Below are positions 45,265 through 54,583 of a stretch of DNA of 64,000 bases, piece after piece. Numbering within the stretch: position 1 is the stretch's first letter; each line of letters begins with the position of its first letter. Under the pieces are notes generated by a model. That model did no database searches and was not told where the DNA came from. It worked only from the letters and a program-made list of their open reading frames with translations. This stretch comes from Rubrolithibacter danxiaensis (GTDB lineage Bacteria; Bacteroidota; Bacteroidia; Sphingobacteriales; Sphingobacteriaceae), in assembly GCF_047272945.1 (NCBI RefSeq), contig NZ_JBKOPS010000006.1, positions 248,001 to 312,000 of the forward strand, in the 5' to 3' direction. A program made the position numbers and the translations under genes.

Positions 45265-45936
45265 ATGAAAAAACACATTGTCAAAGTTTTAAAAACTGGT
45301 TTTATAACCTATAATGTTAAATATTTTGTTGTAGAGAAACCATCCGGATATACATTTATCCCCGGACAGGCTACTGATGTTTCTATCAACACTCCCGAAC
45401 TGGAAAATGAGTTAAGGCCTTTTACATTTACTTCTCTTAATGGGGCAAACCATCTGGAATTTATTATCAAAATTTACCGCGGTCATAATGGTATTACAGA
45501 AAAATTATTGGATATCAATGCCGGTGATGAATTAATAATACATGAAGTTTTTGGAGCTATCAACTATAAGGGGCCGGGATTATTCATTGCTGCAGGTGCA
45601 GGTATTACTCCCTTTATAGCCATTTTCAGGCAACTCAAATCAGAAAATAGATTAACAGGAAATACATTGTTGTTTGCAAACAGAACGGAGAATGATATTA
45701 TTTTAAAAGATGAACTGAAAGAAATGCTCGGGCAGGAAAATAATATTGATGTTTTAGAGCGTATAAACACCTCCGGTTTGCCGGGAAGGCTGATAGATAA
45801 AGAATTGTTAAAGCAAAGTCTGACTCATCAAACAGAATATTGCTACATCTGTGGTCCCGATGATTTTACAAAGGCAATGGTAGAAAATTTGATAGAACTG
45901 GGTGTGGAAAGGGATAGGATTGTAATTGAAGAGTGA
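45265..45936 (+). CDS. Flavodoxin/ferredoxin-NADP reductase-like FAD protein
   Basis: A 223-aa protein of the ferredoxin-NADP reductase fold. An FAD-binding barrel with RPFTFTS (about residues 52-58) is followed by a nicotinamide-binding Rossmann half with AAGAGITPF (about 111-119) and YICGPDDF (about 194-201). There is no [2Fe-2S] domain, so it would need a separate partner. It stands alone, with 148 bp of featureless sequence upstream. Confidence 0.88.
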   Translation: MKKHIVKVLKTGFITYNVKYFVVEKPSGYTFIPGQATDVSINTPELENELRPFTFTSLNGANHLEFIIKIYRGHNGITEKLLDINAGDELIIHEVFGAINYKGPGLFIAAGAGITPFIAIFRQLKSENRLTGNTLLFANRTENDIILKDELKEMLGQENNIDVLERINTSGLPGRLIDKELLKQSLTHQTEYCYICGPDDFTKAMVENLIELGVERDRIVIEE

Positions 45937-46150
45937 GTTTTGTAAGGGGAACAGAAGAAACGCTTTTTTGCCGATTCGTGAAGTTTACTTAGATACGTTA
46001 ATTAATAATTACGATGAACAGCGCCTTTCTGCCAGATTTTCGATCCATATTAATTCTTATTCGTCGTTATTCTGAAGCAGCTTTTTTTCTTGTCTGTTTT
46101 CTGTCCACGCTGTTAAAAAACGGCCTTTAAATGACTTTAAAAGGGTGTTG

Positions 46151-46233
46151 TACCCGGGAGCAGATTCGAACTGCCACGCCCGTAAGGCGCCACCCCCTCA
46201 AGATGGTGCGTCTACCAATTTCGCCACCCGGGT
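46151..46233 (-). tRNA. tRNA-Leu (anticodon GAG)
   Basis: On the minus strand the acceptor stem ACCCGGG/CCCGGGT closes the cloverleaf. The D arm, anticodon arm CCATC-TTGAGGG-GGTGG, a long variable arm and the T loop GTTCGAATC are all seen. The loop gives GAG. The 3' CCA is not encoded. The long variable arm and D-arm sequence TTGGTAGACGC are typical of tRNA-Leu. The reading frame at 46127-46324 that crosses it is not a gene. Confidence 0.95.
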
Positions 46234-46435
46234 AAAAGGTCTGCAAATATAAAAGCTTTGGTAAAATATTAGCCTTTTTAATTAAAATATCTGCCGCGTT
46301 TTTTATCTCCAGGCTATTCGTCAACAGTATATTTAAAAGTAGAAAAAGTGAAACTTCTTTCGGGTATAAACGTAAATGAAGCAGCTAAACAAGAATAATC
46401 TTTTTAAGCTTATATAGTTATACAAATACCTGAAA

Positions 46436-46804
46436 ATGCCAAATATACTTATAATTGAGGATGAGGAGCTGATGCTTAAAACACTTGAATTCCGTCTGAA
46501 GAAAGATGGGTACAAAGTGCTTTCAGCTCAGGATGGGAAACTTGGAATGGAGCTTTTTGAAAGTCAGCCTGTAGATCTGGTAATAACAGATATCATGCTG
46601 CCATTTATCAGCGGACTGGAAATAGTAAGCAGGATAAAAAGCAATCCCGCAACCCAAGCGATACCTGTACTCATCTTGTCAGGGGTTGGCCTAGAAAAAA
46701 CAGTGCTGGAAGCTTTTGAACTGGGGGCCGATGACTTCATTACCAAGCCCTTTAATTTAAGCGAACTTTCTATACGGGTTAAAAAACATATTAAAACGGT
46801 TTAA
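46436..46804 (+). CDS. Single-domain CheY-like response regulator
   Basis: A 122-aa receiver domain only. The acidic pocket (IEDEE at 7-11), phospho-acceptor Asp52 in TDIMLP, a Ser in the usual Thr position (LILSG) and Lys104 (TKPF) are all in place. No output domain. It begins a plus-strand run with the HEAT, glycosyltransferase and phosphatase-superfamily genes, and so may control envelope-glycan synthesis by protein contact. The kinase is not nearby. Confidence 0.93.
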   Translation: MPNILIIEDEELMLKTLEFRLKKDGYKVLSAQDGKLGMELFESQPVDLVITDIMLPFISGLEIVSRIKSNPATQAIPVLILSGVGLEKTVLEAFELGADDFITKPFNLSELSIRVKKHIKTV

Positions 46805-46828
46805 CCTGCAATAGGAGAGGGGGTTTAA

Positions 46829-47977
46829 GTGGCAAGCGGATTCAGTCAGTTTCTTTCATATTTCTATAATCTTTTTATAGTTCAATGGCCTTTTTACCCA
46901 TTTAATATCCGGGTATCCTTATTTATTATTTTGTTTTGCTGCATCGCTTTTCTGCAGCAATACGCCTTTATCATTTACAGAAGATTTAAGCAATACTTAG
47001 AACAGAAGAAAACGAAATTCTGGAAAAATAAGATCAACGAAATGATCTCTCACGTGATTATTTACGGTGACGATGAAGAGGCGGATGCGTTAATAGAATT
47101 CCTGCTTCCAAGTTTTTTGAAGATTCCGGTTCGAAATGCAGGCGTACGCAAAATCCTTAAAAAAGAACTTTTAACCTATCATGCTAATTTTACAGGAACT
47201 ACCCAGCATGTATTGCGTGAACTTTATATACGGCTTAAGCTGGATAAATATGCAAGAAAAGAACTGAAGAGTCGGTTCTGGGAAAAGCAGATCGAAGCTA
47301 TCCGGGAGTTAACGCAGATGTCTGTAAACGAGGAAGCAGAAAATATCCTTCAGTATGCCAATGACGAAATTGCACAGCTCCGAATGGAAGCGCAGGCCGC
47401 CTATGTGAAACTGAGCCGTCAGGATCAATTTCGTTTTTTAGAGGAAGCGAAAGAACGGATTCTTGACTGGCACCAGCTGGTGCTTTTTGATGTCATCACC
47501 AGGACAAAAAATATTAAGATTCCTTCATTCGTAAAATACCTCCATTCAAAGAATGATAGCGTGGTGCTGCTTTGTTTAAAGCTAATCAATCATTACCAAC
47601 AGCTGGAAGCAATTCCGCAACTCATCGACTTGTTAAAGCATAAAAACTTAGCGGTAAGAAGCCTGATTATTGAGGTACTGGCTAAAATGGAAGCAGAAAT
47701 GGCCGAGGAAGATTTATTTACTATTTATCCTCAACAACCTTTAGGCATACAGCTTCATATTTTACATGCCTTTGGAAAAATAGGTTCAGGAAATTATCTG
47801 AGGTTCCTGGTGCAGGAATCAGATTCTGAAAACTTTAAGATACGTATGCATGCCCTACGGGCGATCAAGGATCACGGAGCAGCAGGTAAAGAATTGCTGA
47901 ACGGTTTATATGCCAGCGAAACGGTTCAGAATAAATCTATTATAAAACATGTTTTAGACGAAAGGATAAAAGTATAG
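46829..47977 (+). CDS. Membrane-anchored HEAT-repeat protein
   Basis: A 382-aa protein. The start is GTG, preceded by AGGAGAGGGGG, an unusually strong ribosome site for this genome; the first in-frame ATG would remove the membrane helix. A helix at about 27-48 is followed by a basic stretch and then about seven HEAT-like helical pairs (for example residues 255-285, LLCLKLINHYQQLEAIPQ). HEAT repeats are scaffolds, so it may tie the receiver to the glycosyltransferase. Its stop overlaps the next start by one base. Confidence 0.85.
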   Translation: MASGFSQFLSYFYNLFIVQWPFYPFNIRVSLFIILFCCIAFLQQYAFIIYRRFKQYLEQKKTKFWKNKINEMISHVIIYGDDEEADALIEFLLPSFLKIPVRNAGVRKILKKELLTYHANFTGTTQHVLRELYIRLKLDKYARKELKSRFWEKQIEAIRELTQMSVNEEAENILQYANDEIAQLRMEAQAAYVKLSRQDQFRFLEEAKERILDWHQLVLFDVITRTKNIKIPSFVKYLHSKNDSVVLLCLKLINHYQQLEAIPQLIDLLKHKNLAVRSLIIEVLAKMEAEMAEEDLFTIYPQQPLGIQLHILHAFGKIGSGNYLRFLVQESDSENFKIRMHALRAIKDHGAAGKELLNGLYASETVQNKSIIKHVLDERIKV

Positions 47978-49404
47978 TGAACGCTTTCTACAATTTTTAC
48001 GAACATTCTTTTAATGATGCAGTTTTCTGCTATACCTTAATTGTAATTTCATCTTACGTTATTCTGGCCATATTATCTGCTGTAGAACTTAAAACTTATT
48101 TAAGAAAGAACAGCTATGTTAATTACCGGGATATTCTCGTGTCTCCGCTGGCTCCTTCAATTTCTATTTTAGCACCTGCATATAACGAAGAAGCTACTAT
48201 TATTGATAATGTGCGGTCTTTATTGTCGCTTCATTACAGCAATTTCGAAGTAATTATCATTAATGACGGGAGTAAGGATAATACCGTTCAAAATCTGATC
48301 GATTATTATGAGCTGGAAAAAGTAGATTTTGCTCTAAACCAGCAGGTAGCAACCAAACCCTTACGTGCCGTATATAAATCTAAACATCCGGCTTTTGCAA
48401 AACTAACCGTAGTTGATAAAGATAACGGAGGTAAATCCGATGCGCTGAACATGGGCATTAATGTTTCAAGCAATGATCTTATTCTGTGCATAGATGTAGA
48501 TTGTATTGTGGAACAGGACGCTTTGTTGAAAATGGTAAAGCCTTTTATGGAAGAGCGAAAAAGAGTTATTGCTACCGGGGGAGTAGTCCGGATAGCGAAC
48601 TCATGCGAGGTAAAAGACGGTCAGCTGGTAAAAGTACACATGCCTTCCAGCTTAATTCCAAGGTTTCAGGTTCTGGAATATATCCGGGCGTTTTTAATGG
48701 GAAGAATGGCCTGGACAAAGATTAACGGTTTGTTGCTGATTTCGGGTGCCATGGGCCTTTTTGATAAGGAAATTGTTATTAAAGCGGGCGGATACAATCA
48801 CAATACAGTAGGTGAGGATATGGAACTTGTAGTACGGATGAGAAGGTACATGCACGATCATGGCCTGCAATATTGTGTAACCTATACACCTGATCCTTTA
48901 TGCTGGACAGAAGCACCCTCTGATTTTAAAGTTCTCGGCCGTCAGCGTAACCGGTGGACACGCGGAACTGTTGAAACTCTCTGGACGCATCGCGATCTTT
49001 TTTTTAATCCACGATATGGAATTTTAGGGATGCTCAGTTTTCCATACTGGTTCTTTTTTGAATGGTTAGGCCCCATATTTGAATTTGTTGGAATGCTCGT
49101 TTTAATCGGACTGGGCATTACAGGTCATGTTAACTGGTCTTATTTCTTTATAATGCTGGGAATGATATATGCCTTTTCCCTAGCATTTTCAACCCTTGCA
49201 GTTTTGTTTGAAGAGATGACATTTCAGCAATATACCTCAGGTAAAGACCTTGTAAAGCTTTTAGTTGTTGGTATGATCGAACCTCTTTTTTATCATCCTA
49301 TAACGGTTTACTGGGCCATCAGAGGAAATATTGATATCATTTTAGGAAGAAAATCTTGGGGTAAAATGACCAGAACCGGTTTTAACACACCTAAAAAAGC
49401 ATAA
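47977..49404 (+). CDS. Processive family 2 glycosyltransferase, PgaC/BcsA-like
   Basis: A 475-aa membrane glycosyltransferase. It starts with GTG in the overlap TAGTG, followed by a membrane helix (about 18-38). The GT-A domain has ILAPAYNEE (about 60-68), the DxD metal motif CIDVDC, TED-type VGEDME and the QRNRW motif of processive enzymes (about 323-327), with three or four membrane helices after. It most resembles enzymes that polymerise and secrete polysaccharides such as poly-N-acetylglucosamine or hyaluronan-like chains. The polymer is not known. Confidence 0.92.
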   Translation: MNAFYNFYEHSFNDAVFCYTLIVISSYVILAILSAVELKTYLRKNSYVNYRDILVSPLAPSISILAPAYNEEATIIDNVRSLLSLHYSNFEVIIINDGSKDNTVQNLIDYYELEKVDFALNQQVATKPLRAVYKSKHPAFAKLTVVDKDNGGKSDALNMGINVSSNDLILCIDVDCIVEQDALLKMVKPFMEERKRVIATGGVVRIANSCEVKDGQLVKVHMPSSLIPRFQVLEYIRAFLMGRMAWTKINGLLLISGAMGLFDKEIVIKAGGYNHNTVGEDMELVVRMRRYMHDHGLQYCVTYTPDPLCWTEAPSDFKVLGRQRNRWTRGTVETLWTHRDLFFNPRYGILGMLSFPYWFFFEWLGPIFEFVGMLVLIGLGITGHVNWSYFFIMLGMIYAFSLAFSTLAVLFEEMTFQQYTSGKDLVKLLVVGMIEPLFYHPITVYWAIRGNIDIILGRKSWGKMTRTGFNTPKKA

Positions 49405-49405
49405 G

Positions 49406-51445
49406 ATGGAAAGAAATTATTTTGACGAACCCGATTATCCTTTCTTTGACCAGGTAAAGAAGTGTATCATATTATATGCAAATCTTTCACTGGGGCTTTT
49501 GCTTACTTTCTTTTTAATTCGTTTAACCGAGTTTGTTTATATTGGAATAAGTAAACAGTTTCCTCCTGATTCTTCGTTTATTTTACCTATTGCCCTTTTT
49601 TACGACTTGCTTTTCTGGGCTAAAATCCTACCATTTTTATTCATTCCTTTTTTTGTCCTGTATTTTATTTTCCGGTTCAGGAAATACAATTTATGGAGCT
49701 TTGCAGGTTTGGGAATGCTCTTTATTATAGCCTATTTGTGCTTAATAAAATATTATGTAACCGCTCTTGTTCCATTAGGTTCCGACTTATTCGGTTATTC
49801 ATTTGACGAAATTATGCAGACCATTGGTGCAGGAACAAGTTTTGATATTGCTTCTGTAGCAGGTTTTACTGTTATTCCGGCTTTCTTTCTGGCAGTAACT
49901 TTCTTTTTATACAAGCGCATGTATTTAAACGGCCTGCTTTCTATCGCCGTGCTTATATTTGGCGTACTGGTTAATTATATCAATATTTCGCTGATTCCAG
50001 ATCAGGTAAACTTCAGCAATGATTTTTCCTATAATCTTAGTCTGAATAAAGAGGCTTTTTTTATTGAAAAAACTGGACAGTATTTCAATAAACCTGAAGC
50101 GGAAACTGATATTTATGCGATTAATTATTTAGAGGATAAATCAAACCAGCAGGGTAATTCTTATGCCGGTTATCCCTTTGTTCATAAAGATGTAACACCG
50201 GATGTGTTAGGAGAATTCTTTACCATTGACTCAGCAAATGCTCCAAGTATTGTTTTTATCCAGGTGGAAGGATTGGGAAGGGCCTTTAGCGGTACCGATG
50301 CTTATTTAGGTAGTTTTACTCCTTTTCTTGATAAACTTGCAGGGCAGAGCCTGTATTGGGAAAACTTTCTGGCATCTCAGGGAAGAACATTTGCATCGCT
50401 GCCTTCTGTTTTAGGGTCGCTTCCTTTTGGCGATAATGGATTTGCCGATATGGGTGGGAAGATGCCTGCGCATTTTACTTTATATAATATCTTGCAGAAA
50501 AACGGGTACGATACACGGTTTTACAGTGGCTTTGATCCGAAGTTTGATAATGAAAGCGATTTTCTGAAAAAACAAGGTGTAAATCTTATTATCGGCGAAT
50601 CTGATTACGATAAAGCTTATGTAAAAAGCCCGGCGACGGCAGGTTTTTCGTGGGGTTATGCGGATAGGGAACTGATGCGAAAAACGCTGGCATCAGAAAT
50701 ATCGCTTAACAGGAAAGTGCCTTCTCTAAGCTACATTCAAACGGTGAGTATGCACACGCCGTATACAATTCCGGAGCAAAATCAGTATCTTAAAAAGTTT
50801 GAGGAGCACCTCACTAAACTGGGTTTCTCTGAATCAAAAAAGAACGAATACCGGAAATATAAAAACATTTACTCGTCTGTTTTATACAGTGATGCGGCTT
50901 TAGAATACTTCTTTAAAAACTATTCAAAACTTCCCGCTTTCAAGAATACTATTTTTATAATAACCGGCGATCATCGCTTGCCTGAAATTCCTATGAGTAC
51001 AAAGATTGATCGATATCACGTACCGCTTTTAATTTATTCGCCTTTGCTCAAAAAAACGGCAAGCTTTAAATCCATTTCTTCTCATCTTGATATCGCACCA
51101 AGTATTCTGGCTTTTTTAAAACATAACTATAAAATTAAAACGCCTGAAGTCGTAACCTGGGTAGGTTCAGGAATTGATACTGCGAGAAATCTCCGGAATA
51201 TTCACAGGTATCCGCTTAAGCAAACCAAGACAGAATTAGTAAACTACGTTTCCGGACTTTATTTTATAGATCAGGATGTGTTGTTTACTATTCATGATAA
51301 TCTCGATATAGAACCTATTCGTGATGATGAAAAGTTGATGGAGCTGAAATCCGAATTTAACCGGTACATTTCTGCCAACAACAGTTTCATTCAAAGCGGC
51401 AAGCTGATGCCTGATTCCGTATTTTACAAGTTTAAAGCGAATTAA
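49406..51445 (+). CDS. LtaS-like membrane phospho-/sulfo-transferase (alkaline phosphatase superfamily)
   Basis: A 679-aa protein with five N-terminal membrane helices (about 15-215) and a large extracytoplasmic domain of the alkaline phosphatase/sulfatase superfamily. Visible blocks are VFIQVEGLGR with the first metal ligand Glu, GRTFASLPS where the nucleophile Thr is expected, TVSMHTPY, and TGDHRLPE with metal ligands Asp-His. This matches lipoteichoic acid synthase-like or phosphoethanolamine-transferase-like enzymes. In this place it probably decorates the glycan made by the glycosyltransferase. It overlaps the convergent next gene by four bases. Confidence 0.88.
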   Translation: MERNYFDEPDYPFFDQVKKCIILYANLSLGLLLTFFLIRLTEFVYIGISKQFPPDSSFILPIALFYDLLFWAKILPFLFIPFFVLYFIFRFRKYNLWSFAGLGMLFIIAYLCLIKYYVTALVPLGSDLFGYSFDEIMQTIGAGTSFDIASVAGFTVIPAFFLAVTFFLYKRMYLNGLLSIAVLIFGVLVNYINISLIPDQVNFSNDFSYNLSLNKEAFFIEKTGQYFNKPEAETDIYAINYLEDKSNQQGNSYAGYPFVHKDVTPDVLGEFFTIDSANAPSIVFIQVEGLGRAFSGTDAYLGSFTPFLDKLAGQSLYWENFLASQGRTFASLPSVLGSLPFGDNGFADMGGKMPAHFTLYNILQKNGYDTRFYSGFDPKFDNESDFLKKQGVNLIIGESDYDKAYVKSPATAGFSWGYADRELMRKTLASEISLNRKVPSLSYIQTVSMHTPYTIPEQNQYLKKFEEHLTKLGFSESKKNEYRKYKNIYSSVLYSDAALEYFFKNYSKLPAFKNTIFIITGDHRLPEIPMSTKIDRYHVPLLIYSPLLKKTASFKSISSHLDIAPSILAFLKHNYKIKTPEVVTWVGSGIDTARNLRNIHRYPLKQTKTELVNYVSGLYFIDQDVLFTIHDNLDIEPIRDDEKLMELKSEFNRYISANNSFIQSGKLMPDSVFYKFKAN

Positions 51446-52578
51446 TTGCGAGACTTTGAATAGTCATCTAATACTTTGCTCATAAAGGGATTGTAAAAGG
51501 CCCAGAAAAAATTAGCCTGATCCGATGCGTTTTTATTATTATAAAATAACTTTCTGAATATCGATATACCTTTAAATGAAGCACCGTTAGGGCAAACAGT
51601 GTTATCTGCAAAATCTCCTGCCAGATAGAAAAAATTATAATCTTTTGTGTGTTTTATAATAGCGGGGAATTGAGGTGAAAGTCCGTTGGATGCCAATTTA
51701 TCCAGCCCCTTTTTAGTTACGCGTATATCGTAAAAAGAAACAATGGTATTGGTTCTGGATGTTTCAATAACATCAAACCAGAAAGGATATTCTAACGTTT
51801 TTGGAACATTATACTTTTCCCGCTCTATTTTCTGAGTAACAATATAAGGAACTCCTGAAGTTAGATCGCTTCCGTTTTCAAGCACAACTATCTTATTTTC
51901 CTTACTCAAAAAAACTATTCCTGAACCCGAAAAAGGCCATTTATTAAAATGCTGTTTTTTGTAATTGTTAACCAGCTCTTTTGGCAGATCTTTATTTTTT
52001 AAGGTATCAAGTGAAGAAAAGTATTTTCCAACCCAACCGGTCCATTTAATTTTAAAAGTATCTTCAAAATCTTTTCTCTGCTGTGGCAGGGTAGGGGAAG
52101 CAAACGTGTTAAATTCGGCAATTACCAGCTTTTTTCGCTGTTTCATCGCTTTCAGGAAAGTCAAATCTTTCGGAGAAAGGCCACCTGATGCCTGAATTGC
52201 TTCATCAGCACTTGTATTATTCAAGCCATAAGTATCAGTAATATAGGCAATATCGCTGTAAGCGCTGAGATTGTTGAGTTCGGTGTTGTTAAGCCGCTCA
52301 AGCCCTTTAATTTTAAACCTGCCGTCACCGGCAGGAAAAGTACCAAAGTAATCAGATGAAGTGTATAACTGCGAGCTTGTTTTGGTGTATCTGTTATTTC
52401 TTAAAATCCAGGTAAGAGATGCATGCGGTAGCTGTGATTTACTTAATACCGTTTTATCTATAATAGCAACAACCAGTTTATGTTTCGGCGAAAAATACCA
52501 GCAAAGCCACATCCAGAAAGGTATTGTAAGAATGATGAATAATACTATTTTAACCGTTCTGAATTGTGTTTTTGCCAT
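51442..52578 (-). CDS. Membrane-anchored hypothetical protein of the glycan locus
   Basis: A 378-aa protein with one N-terminal membrane helix (about 10-28) and a large periplasmic domain. Blocks such as LNNLSAYSDIAYITDTYGL and KLVIAEFNTFA suggest an alpha/beta fold similar to class I amidotransferase-like or glycoside-hydrolase-like domains, but no catalytic triad is certain. It overlaps the YaiO barrel gene by one base, so both are co-translated. I cannot name its function. Confidence 0.75.
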   Translation of the reverse strand: MAKTQFRTVKIVLFIILTIPFWMWLCWYFSPKHKLVVAIIDKTVLSKSQLPHASLTWILRNNRYTKTSSQLYTSSDYFGTFPAGDGRFKIKGLERLNNTELNNLSAYSDIAYITDTYGLNNTSADEAIQASGGLSPKDLTFLKAMKQRKKLVIAEFNTFASPTLPQQRKDFEDTFKIKWTGWVGKYFSSLDTLKNKDLPKELVNNYKKQHFNKWPFSGSGIVFLSKENKIVVLENGSDLTSGVPYIVTQKIEREKYNVPKTLEYPFWFDVIETSRTNTIVSFYDIRVTKKGLDKLASNGLSPQFPAIIKHTKDYNFFYLAGDFADNTVCPNGASFKGISIFRKLFYNNKNASDQANFFWAFYNPFMSKVLDDYSKSRN

Positions 52579-53831
52579 TAAAATCGCTTTTGAAGTCCTC
52601 CGTTCAGGTAGAACTGGTTCCAGTGTTCGTTTGTTGTGTACTCTTCGTTAACCCAGCTTGCGCCAATGCTGACAGTGGTGTTTTTAAATATATTTCTTGA
52701 ATAATCACTGCTTACTTTAAAGCTTTTTAAACTCCTTGTAATATCCTGTCTCCGGGCTCTGTCATCTGGTGATATACCTGTTCCAAGTGTGATGTTAAAA
52801 TAATCATTACGATCATCGGTTAGGAAAAATTTTCCGGAAAGATTAAATGATTTTGATAGTTTTCCATCCGAAGGAGTTAAATATGATCTGACTCCTACAA
52901 AGGTGTTGCCAAAATACCGGGCTACGCCTGCCACAAAAAGGGTAGTAGATGAGCCGAAGTTAAGATAGCGCAAACCTCCCTCAATTTCAAAGCTGCCGGG
53001 AAGTGTTTTATACAAAGAGAAGCCAAAACGGTAATCAGGAAAAATACTGCTTGAAGAAACTGCTCCGCCTACATAAGCATACAAACCATTGCTAATACTT
53101 GGATATGATTCTGCTTCGATTTCGACTCCGTTAGTGTTGAACCGGCGGGCAAAGTTGGCTCCAACAGTTATCATGCCAATACCTTTAAATGATCTTCCAT
53201 AAGAAAGATTTGCCAACTGCCAGGGTTGGTCAAAACGCTTATCAAAATCTATATATGTATAGCTGATGCCGATTTTGTTTTGTGCATTTGCCTTTTTAAT
53301 AGCAGATTCCAACTCCCGGGCAGCTTCGCTTTTCGGATGATCTTCTTTATATGATCTGACAATTTTAAGCGCTTCCACAGGACGGCCCAAGGCGTTTAGA
53401 GCTTTTGCTTTTTTTATAGTAAGCTCTTCCGATTCCGGGTGATATCTGACACCGGTTTCTGCATATTCAAGAGCTTTTGCAAAACTCTTATTCCAGTATT
53501 CAAGGTCAAAGATGGCACTTAAAGCTTCCGCTTGTTTCGGATCTTTATCAAGTACTTTTTTAAACTCTGTTCTTGCACTATCCACTTTATCGCTCCATGT
53601 GTAAATCCGGCCTAAAAAAATGCGGATATCTGTGTAATCCGGGCTTTTGTCAAGTGCCTGTTTTGAAAGTTTTATTGCTTTTGTATAGTCTTTGTTGTCA
53701 AATGCTTCTTTTCTTGCTTGCTGGAATAACTCATCCGTACCTAAATCCTGGGCGAAACCCCGGAGTGAAAAGAGAATAAATAACAGGAAAAATAGAGAAA
53801 TAACCGCGCCTTTGTCTGTCCGTCTAATCAT
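52578..53831 (-). CDS. YaiO-family outer-membrane beta-barrel with TPR domain
   Basis: A 417-aa protein. A signal peptide (about 1-27, ending FAQ) is followed by four to five TPR-like repeats (about 31-180, for example YTKAIKLSKQALDKSPDYTD) and a C-terminal barrel of aromatic-ended strands from about 187, ending NGGLQKRF. This TPR-then-barrel plan is that of YaiO and of glycan exporters such as PgaA. It would form the outer-membrane exit or anchor for the glycan. Confidence 0.9.
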   Translation of the reverse strand: MIRRTDKGAVISLFFLLFILFSLRGFAQDLGTDELFQQARKEAFDNKDYTKAIKLSKQALDKSPDYTDIRIFLGRIYTWSDKVDSARTEFKKVLDKDPKQAEALSAIFDLEYWNKSFAKALEYAETGVRYHPESEELTIKKAKALNALGRPVEALKIVRSYKEDHPKSEAARELESAIKKANAQNKIGISYTYIDFDKRFDQPWQLANLSYGRSFKGIGMITVGANFARRFNTNGVEIEAESYPSISNGLYAYVGGAVSSSSIFPDYRFGFSLYKTLPGSFEIEGGLRYLNFGSSTTLFVAGVARYFGNTFVGVRSYLTPSDGKLSKSFNLSGKFFLTDDRNDYFNITLGTGISPDDRARRQDITRSLKSFKVSSDYSRNIFKNTTVSIGASWVNEEYTTNEHWNQFYLNGGLQKRF

Positions 53832-53945
53832 TGGAAGAAATGTTTTTATACGGATTTTACTACGATAAACCGGGATTTAAGTTTCGGGAGATTGATTTTT
53901 GGAATAAGTTTTTATTGAAAAAGGATAGGAAGTAACGATAGCTTA

Positions 53946-54248
53946 CTATTTAAAATTTATACGCGGATCTTCTACCAGGATTTCCATACGGGGATTGCCT
54001 ATATAATCGGCATACCATCGTATAGCTTCTATAATTAATAAAGGGTCTTCACCATCATAACCGGAAGTTTCGAAGCCAAGAAAAGTTCCTTTATTTTCTC
54101 CGTAAAACTGTAATTCTTCCGGCTTGGCATCAAAAGCTTCTTTGTTGAGGCAATAAACCGATATTCTCATATTGCCGTCACGTTCTCTGATTACATCGCG
54201 GCATGAATCTTTTGGATCTTTTACTAAAAGGAAAACCGAGTCATTCAT
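53946..54248 (-). CDS. Hypothetical protein, 100 aa
   Basis: A small soluble acidic protein containing DPKDSCRDVIRERDGNMRI and GFETSGYDGEDPLLIIEAIRW. No signal peptide, membrane helix or known motif. It lies alone, 114 bp after the start of the YaiO gene on the same strand, and I do not recognise it. Confidence 0.65.
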   Translation of the reverse strand: MNDSVFLLVKDPKDSCRDVIRERDGNMRISVYCLNKEAFDAKPEELQFYGENKGTFLGFETSGYDGEDPLLIIEAIRWYADYIGNPRMEILVEDPRINFK

Positions 54249-54343
54249 GTTTAATTAACATTTAGAGATTAGTAAAGTTGTTTTTTTTAATAAAATATAT
54301 AATTTATTACTCTATTATTAATATAGATTATATATTTTACTTC

Positions 54344-54351
54344 TATATTTG
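54344..54351 (+). promoter_or_regulatory. -7 box of the yeiH-metY leader
   Basis: TATATTTG matches TAnnTTTG. Transcription from here would give a leader of about 225 nt before yeiH, including the 41-aa reading frame. Confidence 0.5.
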
Positions 54352-54378
54352 CTCTTAGTCTTTTAATTATAGAGGGGC

Positions 54379-54504
54379 ATGAACATTAAAAATATTTCAA
54401 AAAGAACTTCGCTGGAAAATTTGAATTATTATGCAAATGCTATTTCAGCTAGCTCTTTTATTGTTGTGAATAATTGCAGGCTTTTCCTGATGGAACATGA
54501 TTGA
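54379..54504 (+). CDS. Candidate 41-aa leader peptide upstream of yeiH-metY
   Basis: ATG at 54379 is preceded by AGAGGGG, and the frame ends at TGA 54502-54504. The peptide is basic at the start, has SASSFIVVNNCRLFLM near the end and a single Cys. It lies between a -7 box and a transporter/sulfhydrylase pair of sulfur metabolism, so a role as an attenuating leader is possible. There is no homology evidence; it may be non-coding. Confidence 0.35.
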   Translation: MNIKNISKRTSLENLNYYANAISASSFIVVNNCRLFLMEHD

Positions 54505-54583
54505 AATTTTATTTCTAAATTAGACCGAAATCGGTCCTTGCCGAAATACTAATCAATTTCATCACCTCACACTAAAATCTGTT

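Larger units (their letters stand above)
54249..54583. other. Leader/intergenic region before yeiH
   Basis: A 335-bp gap. The left half is extremely AT-rich. It then holds a -7 box (54344-54351), a small reading frame with ribosome site (54379-54504) and a short palindrome GACCGAAATCGGTC at about 54522-54535. No SAM-type riboswitch core is recognised. Confidence 0.6.

Noticed and set aside
46127..46324. Minus-strand frame across the tRNA
   Set aside because: It reads through tRNA-Leu; no real protein expected.
54352..54583. SAM riboswitch before yeiH-metY
   Set aside because: The conserved cores of SAM-I and SAM-II riboswitches are not recognised; a covariance-model search would be decisive.
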